NCBI GenBank assembly: GCA_016490735.1
Contig: JAEMWC010000626.1
Location: 251,001 to 315,000, forward strand
Origin: Pachyseris speciosa
Lineage: Eukaryota; Cnidaria; Anthozoa; Scleractinia; Pachyseridae
DNA: 64,000 bases
Direction of reading: 5' to 3'
Shown here: positions 1-11,477 of the stretch, piece by piece
Layout of the letters: each line of letters opens with the position of its first letter
Numbering within the stretch: position 1 is the stretch's first letter
Position numbers and translations under genes: made by a program
Notes under the pieces: generated by a model
The model's input: the letters and a program-made list of their open reading frames with translations, nothing else
Database searches by the model: none
Told to the model about the DNA's origin: nothing

Positions 1-1580
1 TAGCAGTATTGCTCGTGGGCGCGCACGTCGACGACGCCGACGATGGTGTTGCCCAGTAACTAATAATATCCTAATAATAATCATAATAATCCAACATGGC
101 GGCCATACTCCACCTGGCCCAGCAGCTGACCAGCTAGTTTACAGTTTACACCCAGCGTACATCTTTGATACTGGACATCCATCTTATTGCCAATTGACAC
201 CTCTCAAAACAAGGTATCCGCTGACAAGTGTCACGTGACCATATCGCGGGCTCAAGTTGAGACCTCATCGAGGTCAGGTTTTTTTTTTAAGTTGAACGCT
301 GACCAGGTACTTGCTTTCGATTTGATCGCAGGCTCAAGCCAGGTGTGGGACACCCAAACCAAATCGAGGTTTTTAAATTTTTCGCGCGCTTTCTCCGGCT
401 CGTAATTTCACATTCACTTGGTTTCTTCATTTTGAGCAAAACAACTTCATCTTCTTCGATCGAAGTTTGTCTTTAAATTCGCGTAAAAAGCATAAGAATC
501 AAGAACTTGAACGTGAATTTTCAAGTGATGAAAGGAAGAGCGATTTTTCTCAAGAAAAGCTTCAAACTTGGATCGATTGTGCGGTTGAAAACAGTATAAT
601 TCAACGCTTCAAGGGCTTTCACTTTACCACGGCATCTTGCATCTCACTAAGAAAGGTCACTTAACAGTTCACCGGTATTAATGGGAGGAACGAGTAGCTC
701 AAACTGTGTGAAAAAGCTCTTTCTTTGGACAAACCGTTTGCTAGTTTTGCGGTTGCTTTTTTTTACTTTACTGAAGCTTACGTATTTTCAAGTGGTAGAA
801 ACCTCTACAACACAGCGCAGGACAGTGAGGTAAATTAAACAAATAGAAGCTTAACATTTGGTGTAATCGTTGTTACTTTTGCTCAGGGATGAAACTTGTA
901 TTTTTCTCTCAAATGGATATAAATAAAAATCACCTGTACTCGTTTTGGACGCAAAGAAGTAGTTGAATTATTTGTTTTTTTTGTTACGTTGTTTTCTTTG
1001 CAAGGGAACGAGTGTTTTTACTCGGCTTGGCTGACTGTTTTTGGACCTTGGTACCTCAACAGCGTTAAGAAACTATTGCCTTTATCTTAATAACACGTAA
1101 TCACAATGAGTCCTCGTAAAATTAAGCATTAAAGCTCGAGTAAAAAAAAGCCGATCAAATGCATGTGCATGTGCACGTCCCAAAATCTGACATAAACTTG
1201 TCAAAATTTGAAAAACGTTTTAGAGATCTTCGTCGAAATCAGCCTGTAAATAACAATATAAACAAGTCGTCTTAATTTGTTTGAACCGGTAAGAATCAGC
1301 ATTTAAATTTTAAAAACACCGAAATGGGTTGACTGGCTGGGCTGGCTTTGATAAATTTTATAGTGGACGAATCTGCGAGGTTTGGCAAGCGCTTTCTTCG
1401 TTAACTGGATGACGCTTTGCCATTGACAATCATTAATTGAAGAAGGTTCTTCGAAAGACATGGGAAGTACCAGTAAAAACTATCAAAGCTCTTTAGCGTT
1501 TTGTGTCAGCCAAGGAAAGATTTTGTGGGAAATGGCGCTATTATTCAGCTCTGTCGCGTTCCAAGTGATTGCTGCCTCAG
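1..1580. other. Non-coding stretch, no gene recognised
   Basis: AT-rich sequence with short open frames only; none has a recognisable domain, coding-like composition or convincing splice context. A CG-rich first 60 bases is followed by ATA/TAA-rich sequence. I see no RNA gene or clear repeat boundary. It lies beyond the last LRR exon of the minus-strand gene, so it could be intron, 3' UTR or intergenic. Confidence 0.4.
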
Positions 1581-1985
1581 TGATTCCTGTTGACTGCTCT
1601 AAACGATCAGGTGTCGACCTCTTCTTTGTCTTTTCTACGGACATTTACGTCAAAATTGCTAAGCAATTTTTGTTACTTGTCTAATTTCTCCACCTTCTCC
1701 AAGAATCTTGGAAGAAATATTATTCGTATTGTGCTTTGTTTTCTTGTAATACTTTGTTGTTCTGTTGTTTCTGAACCGCGGTCAATTCCTGTTGACTGCT
1801 CTTAACGATCAGTTTTTACCCTTTATTGTCTTTTGTACGGGCATTTATGTCAAAATAAATACCGATTTTTCTAGATTAATCAGTACAAGCTATTATTATT
1901 ACAAGCTAGTCTTGTTTAATTTCTCCACCTTCTCCTTCTTGCAGCAAAACACTCGCATCGTACTTTGTTCGCTTGTGGTGTCTTT
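1581..1985. repeat. Diverged tandem duplication, about 200-bp unit
   Basis: Two direct copies (about 1581-1780 and 1784-1985) share the blocks TTCCTGTTGACTGCTCT, AACGATCAG, ACGGGCATTTATGTCAAAAT-like text and TTTCTCCACCTTCTCC. The copies have drifted by substitutions and small indels, so this is an old duplication. Short open frames across it are not recognisable proteins. Confidence 0.65.
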
Positions 1986-2309
1986 TTTTATCCGCTTTGA
2001 ATTCCGTTACGCTTTCATCTGAAAGTAGTTAGGACTCACGAATGTCTGTATTCTTTTTTGCAAACGTTTGCTATCGAAAACTCTTCGTTGTCCCTGCTGC
2101 TCAATTTTTTTGGACACAAATTAAACTGGCCCAAATAAAGCCATGCGAAGTTGCTCGGTGAGAGTGTGCAACTCCGATTCTAGGCTTGGCCTGGCTAAAT
2201 ATATATATGGCCTTCAGCTTTTCTTTTTATAATCGCTACATACCAGACTGAAATGGTATTCCATCGAACATCATGCATGCACCTTCTTTAAGTCCTATCT
2301 ATTACATTA

Positions 2310-2500
2310 TTTGTGTCAATTTTAAATCAGATGTAGCTTGTGAGTGAGAAGTATGTAATTTAATTAGGTTAGCTTTGGATTGTATTTCAATTTTACTTCT
2401 TTATTTTTAGTGTCAATCTCAAAGCAGGGGTGACTTGTAAGAGACAAATATTTGATTTAATTTGATCAGGTTAGCTTTGGGCTACGTTTAAATTTCACCT
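2310..2500. repeat. Short diverged direct repeat
   Basis: Two imperfect copies contain 'gtcaat...aaatcagatgtagcttgtgag' / 'gtcaatctcaaagcagggg' followed by TTAGGTTAGCTTTGG-like sequence. No coding signal is seen. It sits immediately left of the 2524 MITE. Confidence 0.4.
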
Positions 2501-2523
2501 TTTAGTTTTTAGAATGTGTAATA

Positions 2524-2954
2524 CAGTAATAGCCCACGTATAAGAACCATAATTTTCTAATTTAGCCTAAATAGGTTCTTATATAAATGGTACGGAAAGC
2601 AAATTTAGGCTACCAAGGTTCTTAAAATAGGTTCTTATATTTTCATATGAATTTTATCTGAATATGCTATACATATGATAAATATCATCTCATAATACAG
2701 TATAAATCATGTATTTGTACCATAGAGAAATGCCTATAGGTAGTTCACTGCAGGTACAGTATATGTCCTTAACAAAACATAACAAAGAAACTCATTCACC
2801 AGTTTCTACCTTTACACTTTTACAGCAACCCCACTGATAAGAACCTAACTTAAAATTTTAGCCTTAATAAGTTCTTATGTGGAGGGGGCTTAAAATGAAA
2901 ATTTTAGCCTAACAGGTTCTTAAAACCCAGGTTATTTTACGTGGGCTATTACTG
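2524..2954. mobile_element. Mariner/pogo-like MITE with TA target site
   Basis: The left end CAGTAATAGCCCACGTA is mirrored at the right end as TACGTGGGCTATTACTG. TA dinucleotides flank both sides (2522-2523 and 2955-2956). The element is 431 bp with no coding capacity. Inside, the motif AGGTTCTTA recurs several times on both strands. TA duplication with a CAGT-starting terminus is typical of the Tc1/mariner/pogo group; the family assignment is inference from the ends. Confidence 0.75.
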
Positions 2955-3212
2955 TATTAGATAATATTCTTTGTATGGGAATTTACTTTCTCCCAATTAT
3001 TCTCCAGTCATGAAATTTTTTTTGTATCAACTTAGATGTATTCGCATGACAAAGTATTACTAAACTTAATACTTAAAATTAAACTTAAAGTAAGCTCTTT
3101 CTCATTAATGTACACATCCTTTGGAATTCCTTCTCCTGCATGCAGTCTTTCAATTAATTTTATTTCATAGCTGGTCACACCAATCTTGTGGTATGTTTGG
3201 ATGACATTTGGC

Positions 3213-4390
3213 ACTAATGTTTAATGGGATTTTTGATGTTTGATGAAGTATGTTGTGCAATTTCAAATTTACATGGAGAAATGTGAGACCAGTCCGTACC
3301 TTTCCTGCAAATTAGAAAATCAAGTTAAGATTGCTAACACGGATTTCCAGCACTTTTGCTTTGGTGAATCATTACCTTACATCCTCATACTACATTGTTA
3401 ATTACCTTGATAGTGATATCAACCAAATGCCCAATATTTTATTATCAAGTTGTTTAGTCTTGCACTTGGCTGGCCAGAAGAGCAGCTGGATTTCTTTTTG
3501 AAAACACTGTAGGTGCATTGATTGATGAGCTTAATGTCAGCAAGCAGTTTTTTGCGATAGTAAGGTCAAGAAGAAACTGATCAAAAGACATATCTTGGCC
3601 TTAATGCATATCATCTACATATTTTTATTGATTTCCATGTATCCTTCTTTCATAATTTTTTGATGCATACATATGTCCAGAGGATACACAATTTCTTATT
3701 TCCAACTGTCTCATGGGAGGCTTTGGATAACTGAAATTGCATTCATCATGAAGTGATGATTTGAATCACTATATGTCTGATGTCGGATACTGATTCAAAA
3801 TAGCATTAACCAGGCTTCTCCACCAGTTTCTAGTGGCTCTAAACCATAACTAAGTAGCCTACAATTGAACGGGGAAACAGACCTGTCCTTAGGTATTAGA
3901 TGTCAAGAAATGTTTTGTTTTAAAAATTTATAGATGCAAACTAGCATTGCAGGTTCTTTTTTACACAAAGTATTAAAGATTTTTTTTTTAAAACCTACCT
4001 CAATATTTTTATTTTGCTATTTTAACATCTCCAAACTCAATTTGCAAAGGAATATTTGTTCCCTTACTCAATAGAATGCTTATTTTTAGGAGGGGTGGGG
4101 ATCCAAATCCGTAAAAGGGGGTTCATATCTGCTAGCAGTTCTGGACTAGGGGGTCCAAATCTGATCCACAAGCAGATCTGGACTGGAGGGTGCAAATCTG
4201 CGGGGGGGTCCAAATCCACTGTGACACTGGCTCAGATCACCTTTCCTTACTATATTTAAAAGCATTGGGTCTGTAGCTTGAGTGAGGTCAGATGGGTGAT
4301 ATGACAAGCACACTATATGTAAATGCCAATAGAAAAAGAATGCTTTTGGAGCTCCGCTTTTAGGCTTGGCTAAATATATTACTTGACTTG
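3213..4390. repeat. Segmental duplication, copy 1
   Basis: This block is repeated in the same order at about 5984-6912. Shared landmarks are CTAATGTTTAATGGGATTT, GATGTTTGATGAAGT, AGAGGATACACAATTTCT, GGTTCATATCTGCTAGCAG and AGATCTGGACTGG. Copy 1 also holds a G-rich stretch of repeated (G)n-TCCAAATC(T/C) units near 4085-4220. No protein-coding signal is recognised. Confidence 0.7.
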
Positions 4391-4599
4391 ACTTGAAATA
4401 GGTATTCTGCGAGTGCATGTGGCTACTACATGTAAATACATGCTTGCGAGCATATGCTGCCACCACAGGCTTTAAGTCACTTGGACAAACAACGTGGTGA
4501 CATAGAGGCTACTACTTAACTGCAGTAACAGCAATACAAGGAGAGTGAGCATTAAATATTCAGTCTCACTGTTAAGACCTCAACATCAAGGAACTGGGC

Positions 4600-4800
4600 A
4601 TATTATTTAATCCATACTGAATATGTGAATGATCATCGCAGTTATGAACACTACTGAAGCAGTAGTGCAAATAAAGCCTGAAAACAAATTCAGACTTGTA
4701 TGGGATTCAAACCCATGACCTCTGCGATACCGGAGCAGTGCACCAACTGAGCTAACAAGCTAACTGGGAGCTGTTCATTTCGTTGGTTCATAATATACCC
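4600..4800 (-). mobile_element. tRNA-derived SINE, copy 1
   Basis: Read on the minus strand it contains an RNA polymerase III A box (TAGCTCAGTTGGTGCACTG) and a B box (GGTTTGAATCC), spaced as in a tRNA. They are followed by a non-tRNA body. The tRNA-like cloverleaf is degenerate, so this is a SINE head and not a functional tRNA. A second, more diverged copy lies just to the right. Confidence 0.75.
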
Positions 4801-4845
4801 ATGACTGATGAATATGTGATAATGAATATTAACATTTTAACTGCG

Positions 4846-5041
4846 GATTAAAGAATGAATGTGTGAGTGATCTTGTAGTTATGAACACTACTTAAGCAGT
4901 AGTGAAAATATAGCCTGATAAAAATTCAGGCGTCCATGGGATTCAAAGCCACATCCTCAGCGATACTGGTGTGGTGCTAACTAGCAGAGCTATCTAGCCA
5001 ACTGGGAGCTGGTGATTTTGTTGGTTGTAATATACCCATTT
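4846..5041 (-). mobile_element. tRNA-derived SINE, copy 2
   Basis: Second copy of the 4600-4800 SINE in the same orientation. It shares AGTTATGAACACTACT, AAGCAGTAGTG, CATGGGATTCAAA, CCAACTGGGAGCTG and TGTAATATACCCAT. Its A and B boxes carry more substitutions than copy 1, so it is probably older or the product of local duplication. Confidence 0.7.
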
Positions 5042-5489
5042 TCATATATTCATTATCACTTATTTTTCACTCGTGGGTATTGTATTGAAAACAAAAATAA
5101 TTAGACAAAGTATTGGGATTAGATCCTTATAAATAATATGTAATGTATCCCATAATATATCCATTTGACGTATGGGATAACTGTTTACGGTCATGCATGA
5201 GTCAACTCTTCAACCCTTGGGCCAGTTACAGAACAGGGATAAATTACCTTCCAAACGTCAGGACCAATTATGGCTAATTGAATGTTCGTTTTCAAAGACC
5301 TGTGGAATTTTTTATGGCTTCTGAACTCCTACATCTTTTTAATTTGATGTAGATAGCCTTGTATTTTGTGTGTACCTTGAAATAAAAGTGTTTGTCGCAA
5401 TGTGATAGATGGAAATGTAAAATGCTCTCCTTAATGTCTTGATTGAAAATAGGTGAGGATAGTTCTGTACTGTCTACTGGTATCTGTAG

Positions 5490-5565
5490 CCTTGCTTGTT
5501 TTTTTTCTTTCTTTCTTTCTTTTTTTTTGTGAAGGGAGGGGGGGTGGGGGGTGGGGTGGTGGTAA
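5490..5565. repeat. Low-complexity T/C then G-rich tract
   Basis: A TTTC/TTTTT run is followed immediately by a G-rich tract (GGGAGGGGGGGTGGGG...). Four or more closely spaced G runs could form a G-quadruplex on the + strand. No coding signal. Confidence 0.6.
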
Positions 5566-5610
5566 CAATCAGACTGCTTTGTGCTGTTATTATTGTTTTA
5601 TTATCTAACT

Positions 5611-5759
5611 GGCCCCAGTTGTTCAAAGAGAGGATAACTTTATCCAACAGATAAGTTGCTGTCCAGTGGATAAAATATATTTCATGTGATACATTTTAAC
5701 CACTGGATAGCGACTTATCCACTGGGTGGAATTATCCACCCTTTTTAACAACTGGGGCC
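5611..5759. mobile_element. Short foldback MITE
   Basis: Terminal inverted repeats GGCCCCAGTTGTT and AACAACTGGGGCC bracket a 149-bp element. Its interior is itself self-complementary around TTATCCA/TGGATAA blocks (GGATAACTTTATCC, CAGTGGATAA, TTATCCACTGG). It is non-coding, and the family of its autonomous parent is not identified. Confidence 0.75.
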
Positions 5760-5983
5760 TGGTGTTTTAGTATTTTGTTTGTGTATCTGTGTGTTGGCAA
5801 CCTCAATTTTTATTCATTGGTTTGTACACTGGCCACCTGGTATTTTAACCATATTAGGTTATTTCAGACAGACAGCACGGTCCATTATCATTATTATTCA
5901 TGACTGTATAATTATTAGTAAACTCTGACTTTCTTTGTTGACTCTGGATGAATTAACTTAGTTTACTCTGGGTGAAATAACTA

Positions 5984-6912
5984 ATGTTTAATGGGATTTC
6001 TGATGTTTGATGAAGTGTTGTTTAATTTCAAATGTACGTGGAGTAAAGTGGGACTACTCGTTACCTTTCTTGCAAAAAAAAAAGGTCAAGTTAAGATAGC
6101 TACAGTGGTTTCTAGCACTTTGCTTCCGTGTTATTAAGGTCAAGAGGTAAATGCCCAAAAAAATATATTGTCCTGAATTCATATCTAAATATTCTTTTTT
6201 TAATTGATTTTCATTAATTTTATCTTTCTTTAATGAGACAATCAGAAATCAGCAATTTTGTATCCTTTGCACTCTGGGATGCACCCCCCTCCCCTCCCCT
6301 CCAATCCCCCCAAAAATTAAAATAATTATTGTTATTTTATTTTTTGTGGGGGAGGGGTGCATCCCACTGTCCAGAGGATACACAATTTCTGATTGTCTCA
6401 TGGGAGGAAATTGCATTAATTGTTAAGTGATGATCTGAATCACTATATAACTGATGTGATAGTAATTCAAAGAAGAAATCACCAGAATCCTCCACCAATA
6501 TCTAGTGGCCCTAAACCATAACTAAGTAGCCAGCATTTGAACAGGGAACCATATCTGTCATTAGGAATTGCTCTAAATTGTTAGGAAAGATTGTTTGCGT
6601 TCAATTTTCAAAGGAATTCTGTTACCTTTCTCAACAGAATACTTGTTTTTGGAGAGGGGGGCGGGGGGGGGGGAGCAAATTCATGAAAGGGGGTTCATAT
6701 CTGCTAGCAGATCTGGACTGGGGGCGGGGGAGGGTCCAAATCTGATCCAGTAGCAGATCTGGACCGGAAGGTGCAAATCCACTTTTCCATACTATTTTCT
6801 ACAGCATTGCGTCAGTGAGGTTGGATAGGTGATATGATAAGCAGATTATAGATAACTGCCAGTAAAAAGGAATGATAATAATTTTGGAGTTCCACTTGGA
6901 GGCTTGGCTAGA
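5984..6912. repeat. Segmental duplication, copy 2
   Basis: Second copy of the 3213-4390 block, same orientation and order, with deletions and substitutions. It carries its own insertion of a C-rich/G-rich hairpin around 6276-6365 and a longer G run near 6655-6680. It ends in the same GGCTTGGCTA-containing text as copy 1. Confidence 0.7.
6276..6365. repeat. C-rich/G-rich hairpin
   Basis: GGGATGCACCCCCCTCCCC and its complement GGGGAGGGGTGCATCCC enclose an AT-rich loop. This is either a small foldback element or a locally inverted duplication. It sits inside duplication copy 2 and has no matching partner in copy 1. Confidence 0.7.
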
Positions 6913-7030
6913 TACATATATTAAAATTAACGAAGAATTATACCAGTACAGTTTAGTTAACTTTCAAATTCAGGTCAAATGTAGTTAATTCTCGTGAACA
7001 ACAGTCCTTTCCTTTTAAACACCCGAGTTA

Positions 7031-7430
7031 GAGCCTGTTCACATGGAGGTGGGGGACCTCAGGAAGGTGAGTTCCCCCGCCTCGGTGGGTTTACCAATTT
7101 CTCCATACAATCTCTCTTTATTTTTCAATCGCGTTCACATGTGAGGTGGGGTACCTCACCAAGGCGGGTTGCTCAGTCAGCCAGGGCGGGTAACCCATTG
7201 AGCTGGGGTGAGTTTTCTCCATGTGAATGCTGGAGGTGGGGAAGGGTGATGTTCATCCGGGCAATTGTCTCTGAATTCTTAGTTAATATACGTACTTAGC
7301 AGCCACGGGATAGCATTTTAAACCTCACTCCAGTGCCCCGGGTTTGCATGTGAAAGCCATCTTTTTTTGACCACGGCTAGGCGGGGTACCTCACCTACCT
7401 GGGGTTCCCCACCTCCATGTGAACAGGCCC
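7031..7430. mobile_element. Harbinger-like MITE with TTA target duplication
   Basis: The 400-bp element has inverted ends GAGCCTGTTCACATGGAGG and CCTCCATGTGAACAGGCCC. It is flanked on both sides by TTA (7028-7030, 7431-7433). TTA/TWA duplications are typical of PIF/Harbinger elements. The interior contains further inverted GTGAGGTGGGGTACCTCAC blocks. No transposase is encoded. Confidence 0.75.
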
Positions 7431-7436
7431 TTACTA

Positions 7437-7852
7437 AGGCCCCGTTTATATGAAGAAAAGTTGTCCCGTGTAGAAGGTTCACCCACCTAACCGAGCTACT
7501 CTGGGCGTGCCAACGTTTCCTACATGTCCTTAAAAACATGGCGAACCATTTACATGAGAAACAAGAAGTTGGCTCGGCTAGAAGGTACCCTTCTTTGATG
7601 GTAGGGTCACCCTCCTATCCGAACCTACTTTTCTCCATATAAACGCTTTTGCTCGCCCAGCCAGGCCAACTCGGTGAAGGCGAGACAATCAGAGCATGCT
7701 CGAGCACCATTGTCATTGGGAAAGAGAAACAGCCAGCTCTTGGCTCGGGCAAAGGGGTCAACTTTTTTCTTATATAAACACTTACTAAAGTTGACTCGGC
7801 TAGAGAGTGACCCTCTTACCTGGGACAATTTTCTTCCATAGAAATGGGGCCT
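7437..7852. mobile_element. Foldback MITE with TA target site
   Basis: Inverted ends AGGCCCCGTTTATATGAAG and a mirrored CTTCCATAGAAATGGGGCCT enclose 416 bp flanked by TA on each side. It starts four bases after the preceding MITE's target duplication, so the two elements abut. Non-coding. Confidence 0.7.
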
Positions 7853-7974
7853 TAGGTAGGACATAACCCATTTGAACTCACAGCGATAAAAGGCTCCTTA
7901 ATCCTTTAAAAATCCGTTTGGGTAATTCCTGAATCCGGTTCTCTGACAGATACCTTTCATCAACAACAAACAAA

Positions 7975-7995
7975 CAATAAATAAATAAATAAATA

Positions 7996-8034
<39 letters not shown>
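7975..8034. repeat. AAAT/AAAG microsatellite
   Basis: Short run of AAAT units passing into about 11 AAAG units. Simple sequence repeat with no other content. Confidence 0.95.
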
Positions 8035-8626
8035 TAGAGACCTCAACCAAGGAGGTATACTTGGCGCTCCATCTTATTGAAGATCATATTTAAGAGCCAT
8101 CATTTCACGAAACAGTTGTAAGATAGTGTATGGGCACCATAAACATTTTCCAATTTGGTACCCTCATTTCATTCATAACATCTCTATTTTTTCCTAGGGG
8201 AGCAGGTGGTTATACAAAGTCTTGCATATATCAGCTCTAATCTCAAGGTTTCATGCATAAAATGTAATGATTATTTTTGGTAGTTTGCTCCCAGTATAAA
8301 AATTGTAAGAGAGCGCGCTTTGGGTTTTGTAATCTTTCAGAAGTGAGTGATAGGAACAGCATGCGGTATTCTAGAAAGTTAATGGTTTGCCTTAGAGTGA
8401 GGCTTTTTCCGCGCGTAGAGTTTCTCATGGGTCAAGCAGTTAGATCATACTTCCACATGCTATTCCTAACCTATCATTGACCTGAGATTTCTTTTATAAT
8501 TAATAATACGTTTAATTTATTTTGCGAACTTAAAAATAATACTATAATGCTTTTCTCGATGTCCATTGAAACTCAGACGCCTGATGCATGAGAGCGTCAA
8601 GTATAAGTATAGAAGGCATTACTTAC
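8035..8626. other. Gap without recognised genes
   Basis: Ordinary AT-rich sequence between the microsatellite and the last recognisable LRR exon. Short overlapping open frames on both strands are not recognisable. A further downstream exon could hide here, but I see no donor, 72-bp frame or acceptor combination of the kind used by the other exons. Confidence 0.4.
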
Positions 8627-8698
8627 AAGTCGTACAAATCTTCCAGTCCTTTGAACTGATTACGATGAAGCCTTTTTATCTTGTTGTGTTCCAATTTC
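8627..8698 (-). CDS. LRR exon A (most 3' exon seen) of minus-strand LRR gene
   Basis: Exactly 72 bp, with minus-strand acceptor AG (CT at 8699-8700) and donor GTAAGT (ACTTAC at 8621-8626). Read in phase 2 it gives one LRR of the form LEHNKIKRLHRNQFKGLEDL, with LxxNxI at its start and FxxLxxL at its end. The transcript must continue left of this exon, because the reading phase is left open. No later exon or 7TM domain is visible in the remaining 8.6 kb. Confidence 0.88.
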
Positions 8699-9125
8699 CT
8701 GACGTATTGTAAGACACACGTCAAAATTTAGAGGGTAGTTGGTGACCATGATGCTGGGCAATACAAGAACTTGCATTTATGCACAAATAAAACTAACAGC
8801 TTTTACAATGATGCCTACATTATTAACGTAATTAGTAGCTTCCTGGTGGAATTAGATTTAAGTGATCAATGAAAAAATCAGTAGTTAACAGTCAGTTTAT
8901 CTAAACGCCAGTTTAAAGCAGCTGCCAATTATTTGTTCCCATTCTCACTACATGTATTAAAATGCAACCCTTTATCCACCCAAAACAGCCAGGGACGGCA
9001 ATCAGAAATGGCATCTGCCATGCTATGTGAAAACTAACAAGTACTCTTCTTTTTCTCAGGCTTAACTAAAATAATAATTCCATGTTTCGTTTATGTAATA
9101 GACTCTGAGGGTGCGTTTTTTTTAT

Positions 9126-9270
9126 GATCCAGATCAGGATCAATGATCCAAGATCACTCGGATCAAGGCACATCAAAGGAACCGAGGAATCCACTCTGGG
9201 GAAGGATTTGTCATTTTCTTTTATGCGCTATGATCCGAGTGATCTTGGATCATTGATCCCGATCTGGATC
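9126..9270. mobile_element. Foldback element with 40-bp arms
   Basis: Arms at 9126-9165 and 9231-9270 are inverted copies with one or two mismatches, built on GATCCAGATC and GATCCAAGATCACTCGGATC. The loop is about 65 bp. A C(16)A(9) tract follows at once on the right and a T8 tract precedes it on the left. This is MITE-like, with no coding function, although open frames cross it. Confidence 0.75.
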
Positions 9271-9864
9271 CCCCCCCCCCCCCCCAAAAAAAAATGTGTT
9301 CTGAGTCTGACAATTGGATTATTTGCAGATCTACAGCATTTCCGACGAGTTTCTGGTACCATAAAATATAAAAGAGAGTGTGAACATGATCCGTTCCTAT
9401 GGTTTGCTTTCACGTTTGATACCAATAAAACACATAACATTCTATTGGATGCTTATCTTGTGGCGTAGAGTACTTAATGGTCTACTCACGCCTGCATAAA
9501 CTACATTCACCCTTCAATTAATTATTTCATCATTACAAAAAATATAAACGCCTTGCTTCCACTCTTTAAACATTTCATTTAAATCACCCAGCAACCGAGT
9601 GCAATTTTACACTGCCTTAACATTCACTTCAGTCAAGAGCTAGTTGGGACGTTCATCAAAATGCCGACCCTCAATTTATCACAACAGGTAATAAAGTCTC
9701 ATTAATCAAAACTCATAATCACGTGATGATCGAAACATGTACTCAATTTTTTTTAGGAAAGAAAAACCTAACGAACTAAGGAACTAACAAAGCAAAGAAC
9801 AGTCAAACTGGCGAACTAACTAGATCTCCCAGTTCATAATCATGTAATCATAAACGATGCTTAC

Positions 9865-9936
9865 AGTATTTTCAGCTTCGTCATGTTCCAGAAGACGTCA
9901 TGAGGGAGCTGCTGAAGTTGGTTATCAGCCATCCAC
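9865..9936 (-). CDS. LRR exon B
   Basis: 72-bp exon with acceptor CT at 9937-9938 and donor complement TTAC at 9861-9864 on the + strand. Phase-2 translation reads MADNQLQQLPHDVFWNMTKL, a textbook LRR with Asn at the turn and Phe/Leu core positions. NMT is a potential N-glycosylation site, fitting an extracellular domain. Confidence 0.9.
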
Positions 9937-10033
9937 CTTATAATGAAAAGTAAAAATAAAAATTACAAACGTAACACGCTAAATTTGGACTTGAAGTTAT
10001 CTTTCAGGATGTGCACAGTGGTATCAACAGTTA

Positions 10034-10395
10034 GGCCCGGGTCAAACGCCGTACTTATTTACATGAGCCGAACTTAACTCAGCTCATTAAGTTCGTGTGA
10101 AGTACGGCGTTTGACCCAGTTAAGTTCGACTGATTTTATTTGGATCGGCGGGGACGTTCTTTACTGCTGGCCAGGCGTGAATAACGCCTGAAGATAAACG
10201 TTGGGTCAAACGCCGATCTTCGCATGAGCCAAACCAAATGCATAATCATGTTAATTTATTTTTCAGTCTCCATCTGTTTTTTTTCGCGATCTAGTTAAGT
10301 TCGGCGTTTGACTCAATGGGCGAACTTAACTAATTTTGGTCGCCCTAGACTGTAACAAGTTCGGCTCATGTGAAGTACGGCGTTTAACCCGAGCC
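10034..10395. mobile_element. Harbinger-like MITE (TTA target duplication)
   Basis: 362-bp element with ends GGCCCGGGTCAAACGCCGTA and TACGGCGTTTAACCCGAGCC, flanked by TTA at 10031-10033 and 10396-10398. The motifs AAGTTCG and GGCGTTTGACCC recur in both orientations throughout, so the whole element is strongly self-complementary. Non-coding. It lies in the intron between exons B and C. Confidence 0.8.
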
Positions 10396-10629
10396 TTATA
10401 GGTCTTTCTTTTTTTCCAAAATAGTTATTCGCGTGGATCAGCCACCTCAATAGCTAGTTATTTTATATTGCGGTTATCACTCACTGAAGCTAGTCAGAGG
10501 TCTTCAGCTAACAAAATAACGAAGAATTGTTTATCAATCCAATGAAAGTGGGACTTAATTGACAAACTTGTACTGTAGGAATTTTATCGTTTGTTTGTTT
10601 TTTACATCTCTGTGATAGGTTTCCCTTAC

Positions 10630-10701
10630 AGCTGTGTCAGGTTGATAAGGTTGCCAAAAATTCCACGCGGTAAACGTTTTATGGCGTTGTGAGACAGATC
10701 C
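10630..10701 (-). CDS. LRR exon C
   Basis: 72-bp exon, acceptor complement CT at 10702-10703, donor complement CTTAC ending at 10629. Phase-2 product contains LSHNAIKRLPRGIFGNLINL, a complete LRR. NLT after it is a possible glycosylation site (crossing the splice phase). Confidence 0.9.
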
Positions 10702-11477
10702 CTGTTGATTCACAAAATAAATGCACGTAAGCATGCGACAAAAAGCACAAACAGGCCATAGCTTTTTCAGTTAGTTGTTTGCGGCGAAACAGAGTGCGTG
10801 AAGAATCTGGGAAACTTCTCGCATATTGTTATATATAGGTACAGCTCCATACATTTTTTTCAATTTTAATTTGTCTTCAAGAACATAGTACTGAATTCTG
10901 AAGAGAGAATTCCAGGCACGTCTTGGCAAGATCTGCTTTAAGAAAACTCTTTAACAAATAGATTTCACGTTGCTGTGTGTCTGCCCAGAGATAGATAACA
11001 GGGGACGTCAATTTTTTGTAAGAACAAAAGTTCACACGATGTTACCACATATTGACGACTTCTCTGAACCTAAATTCCAAAGAGAAGAACAGAATGAACC
11101 AAAGTACTTCGAGCTGCAGAGGGTCAACTCGATGATTTTTTACTTTGAGAAAACGGGTTTATGTTTTGGTTTCCTACGTTACGTGCTTTTCAACATCTTC
11201 AGAAACGACGTTTGCAATTCTTTGCCTCTGTCTCTGCCTCTGTGTTGGCCAATAAAAGTACAAGTAGAATTCACAATGTTGCACAATGTTAAACTTCATG
11301 TATGGTTTACCATATTACGCAAGCACTTTTTCGGGATTGTGTCTAACGTTGTTGAAGAAGTTGGCTTTATCATTTTATGGATGCAGCTCAAACCATGCAG
11401 TAATCTTTCGGCAAAAATGACATTTTTGAGCCAATCAATGATCGAAAGTAGAAGATAAGCCGGTATTTTAGCACCTT

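Noticed and set aside
1460..2022. Overlapping hydrophobic frames that could be signal-peptide exons
   Set aside because: They run across a diverged tandem duplication in different frames, and lie on the opposite strand to the LRR gene.
3032..3214. 60-codon minus-strand frame (IERLHAGEGIPKDVYINEKE)
   Set aside because: Protein-like composition, but no splice sites, no LRR pattern and no recognised family; too little to annotate.
4680..4765. Possible tRNA gene
   Set aside because: tRNA-like promoter boxes but imperfect cloverleaf and a second diverged copy with the same non-tRNA body 230 bp away; SINE.
6994..7539. Open frames of 73-101 codons with repeated RACSHGGGxPQ text
   Set aside because: They are translations of the inverted ends of the Harbinger-like MITE at 7031-7430 on both strands.
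7975..8034. CRISPR-like periodicity
   Set aside because: It is a simple AAAT/AAAG microsatellite without spacers; no CRISPR array exists in the window.
10970..11458. 162-codon open frame on the + strand in an LRR intron
   Set aside because: No domain, biased composition or splice context recognised; it overlaps no known element and looks like a chance frame in AT-rich intron sequence.
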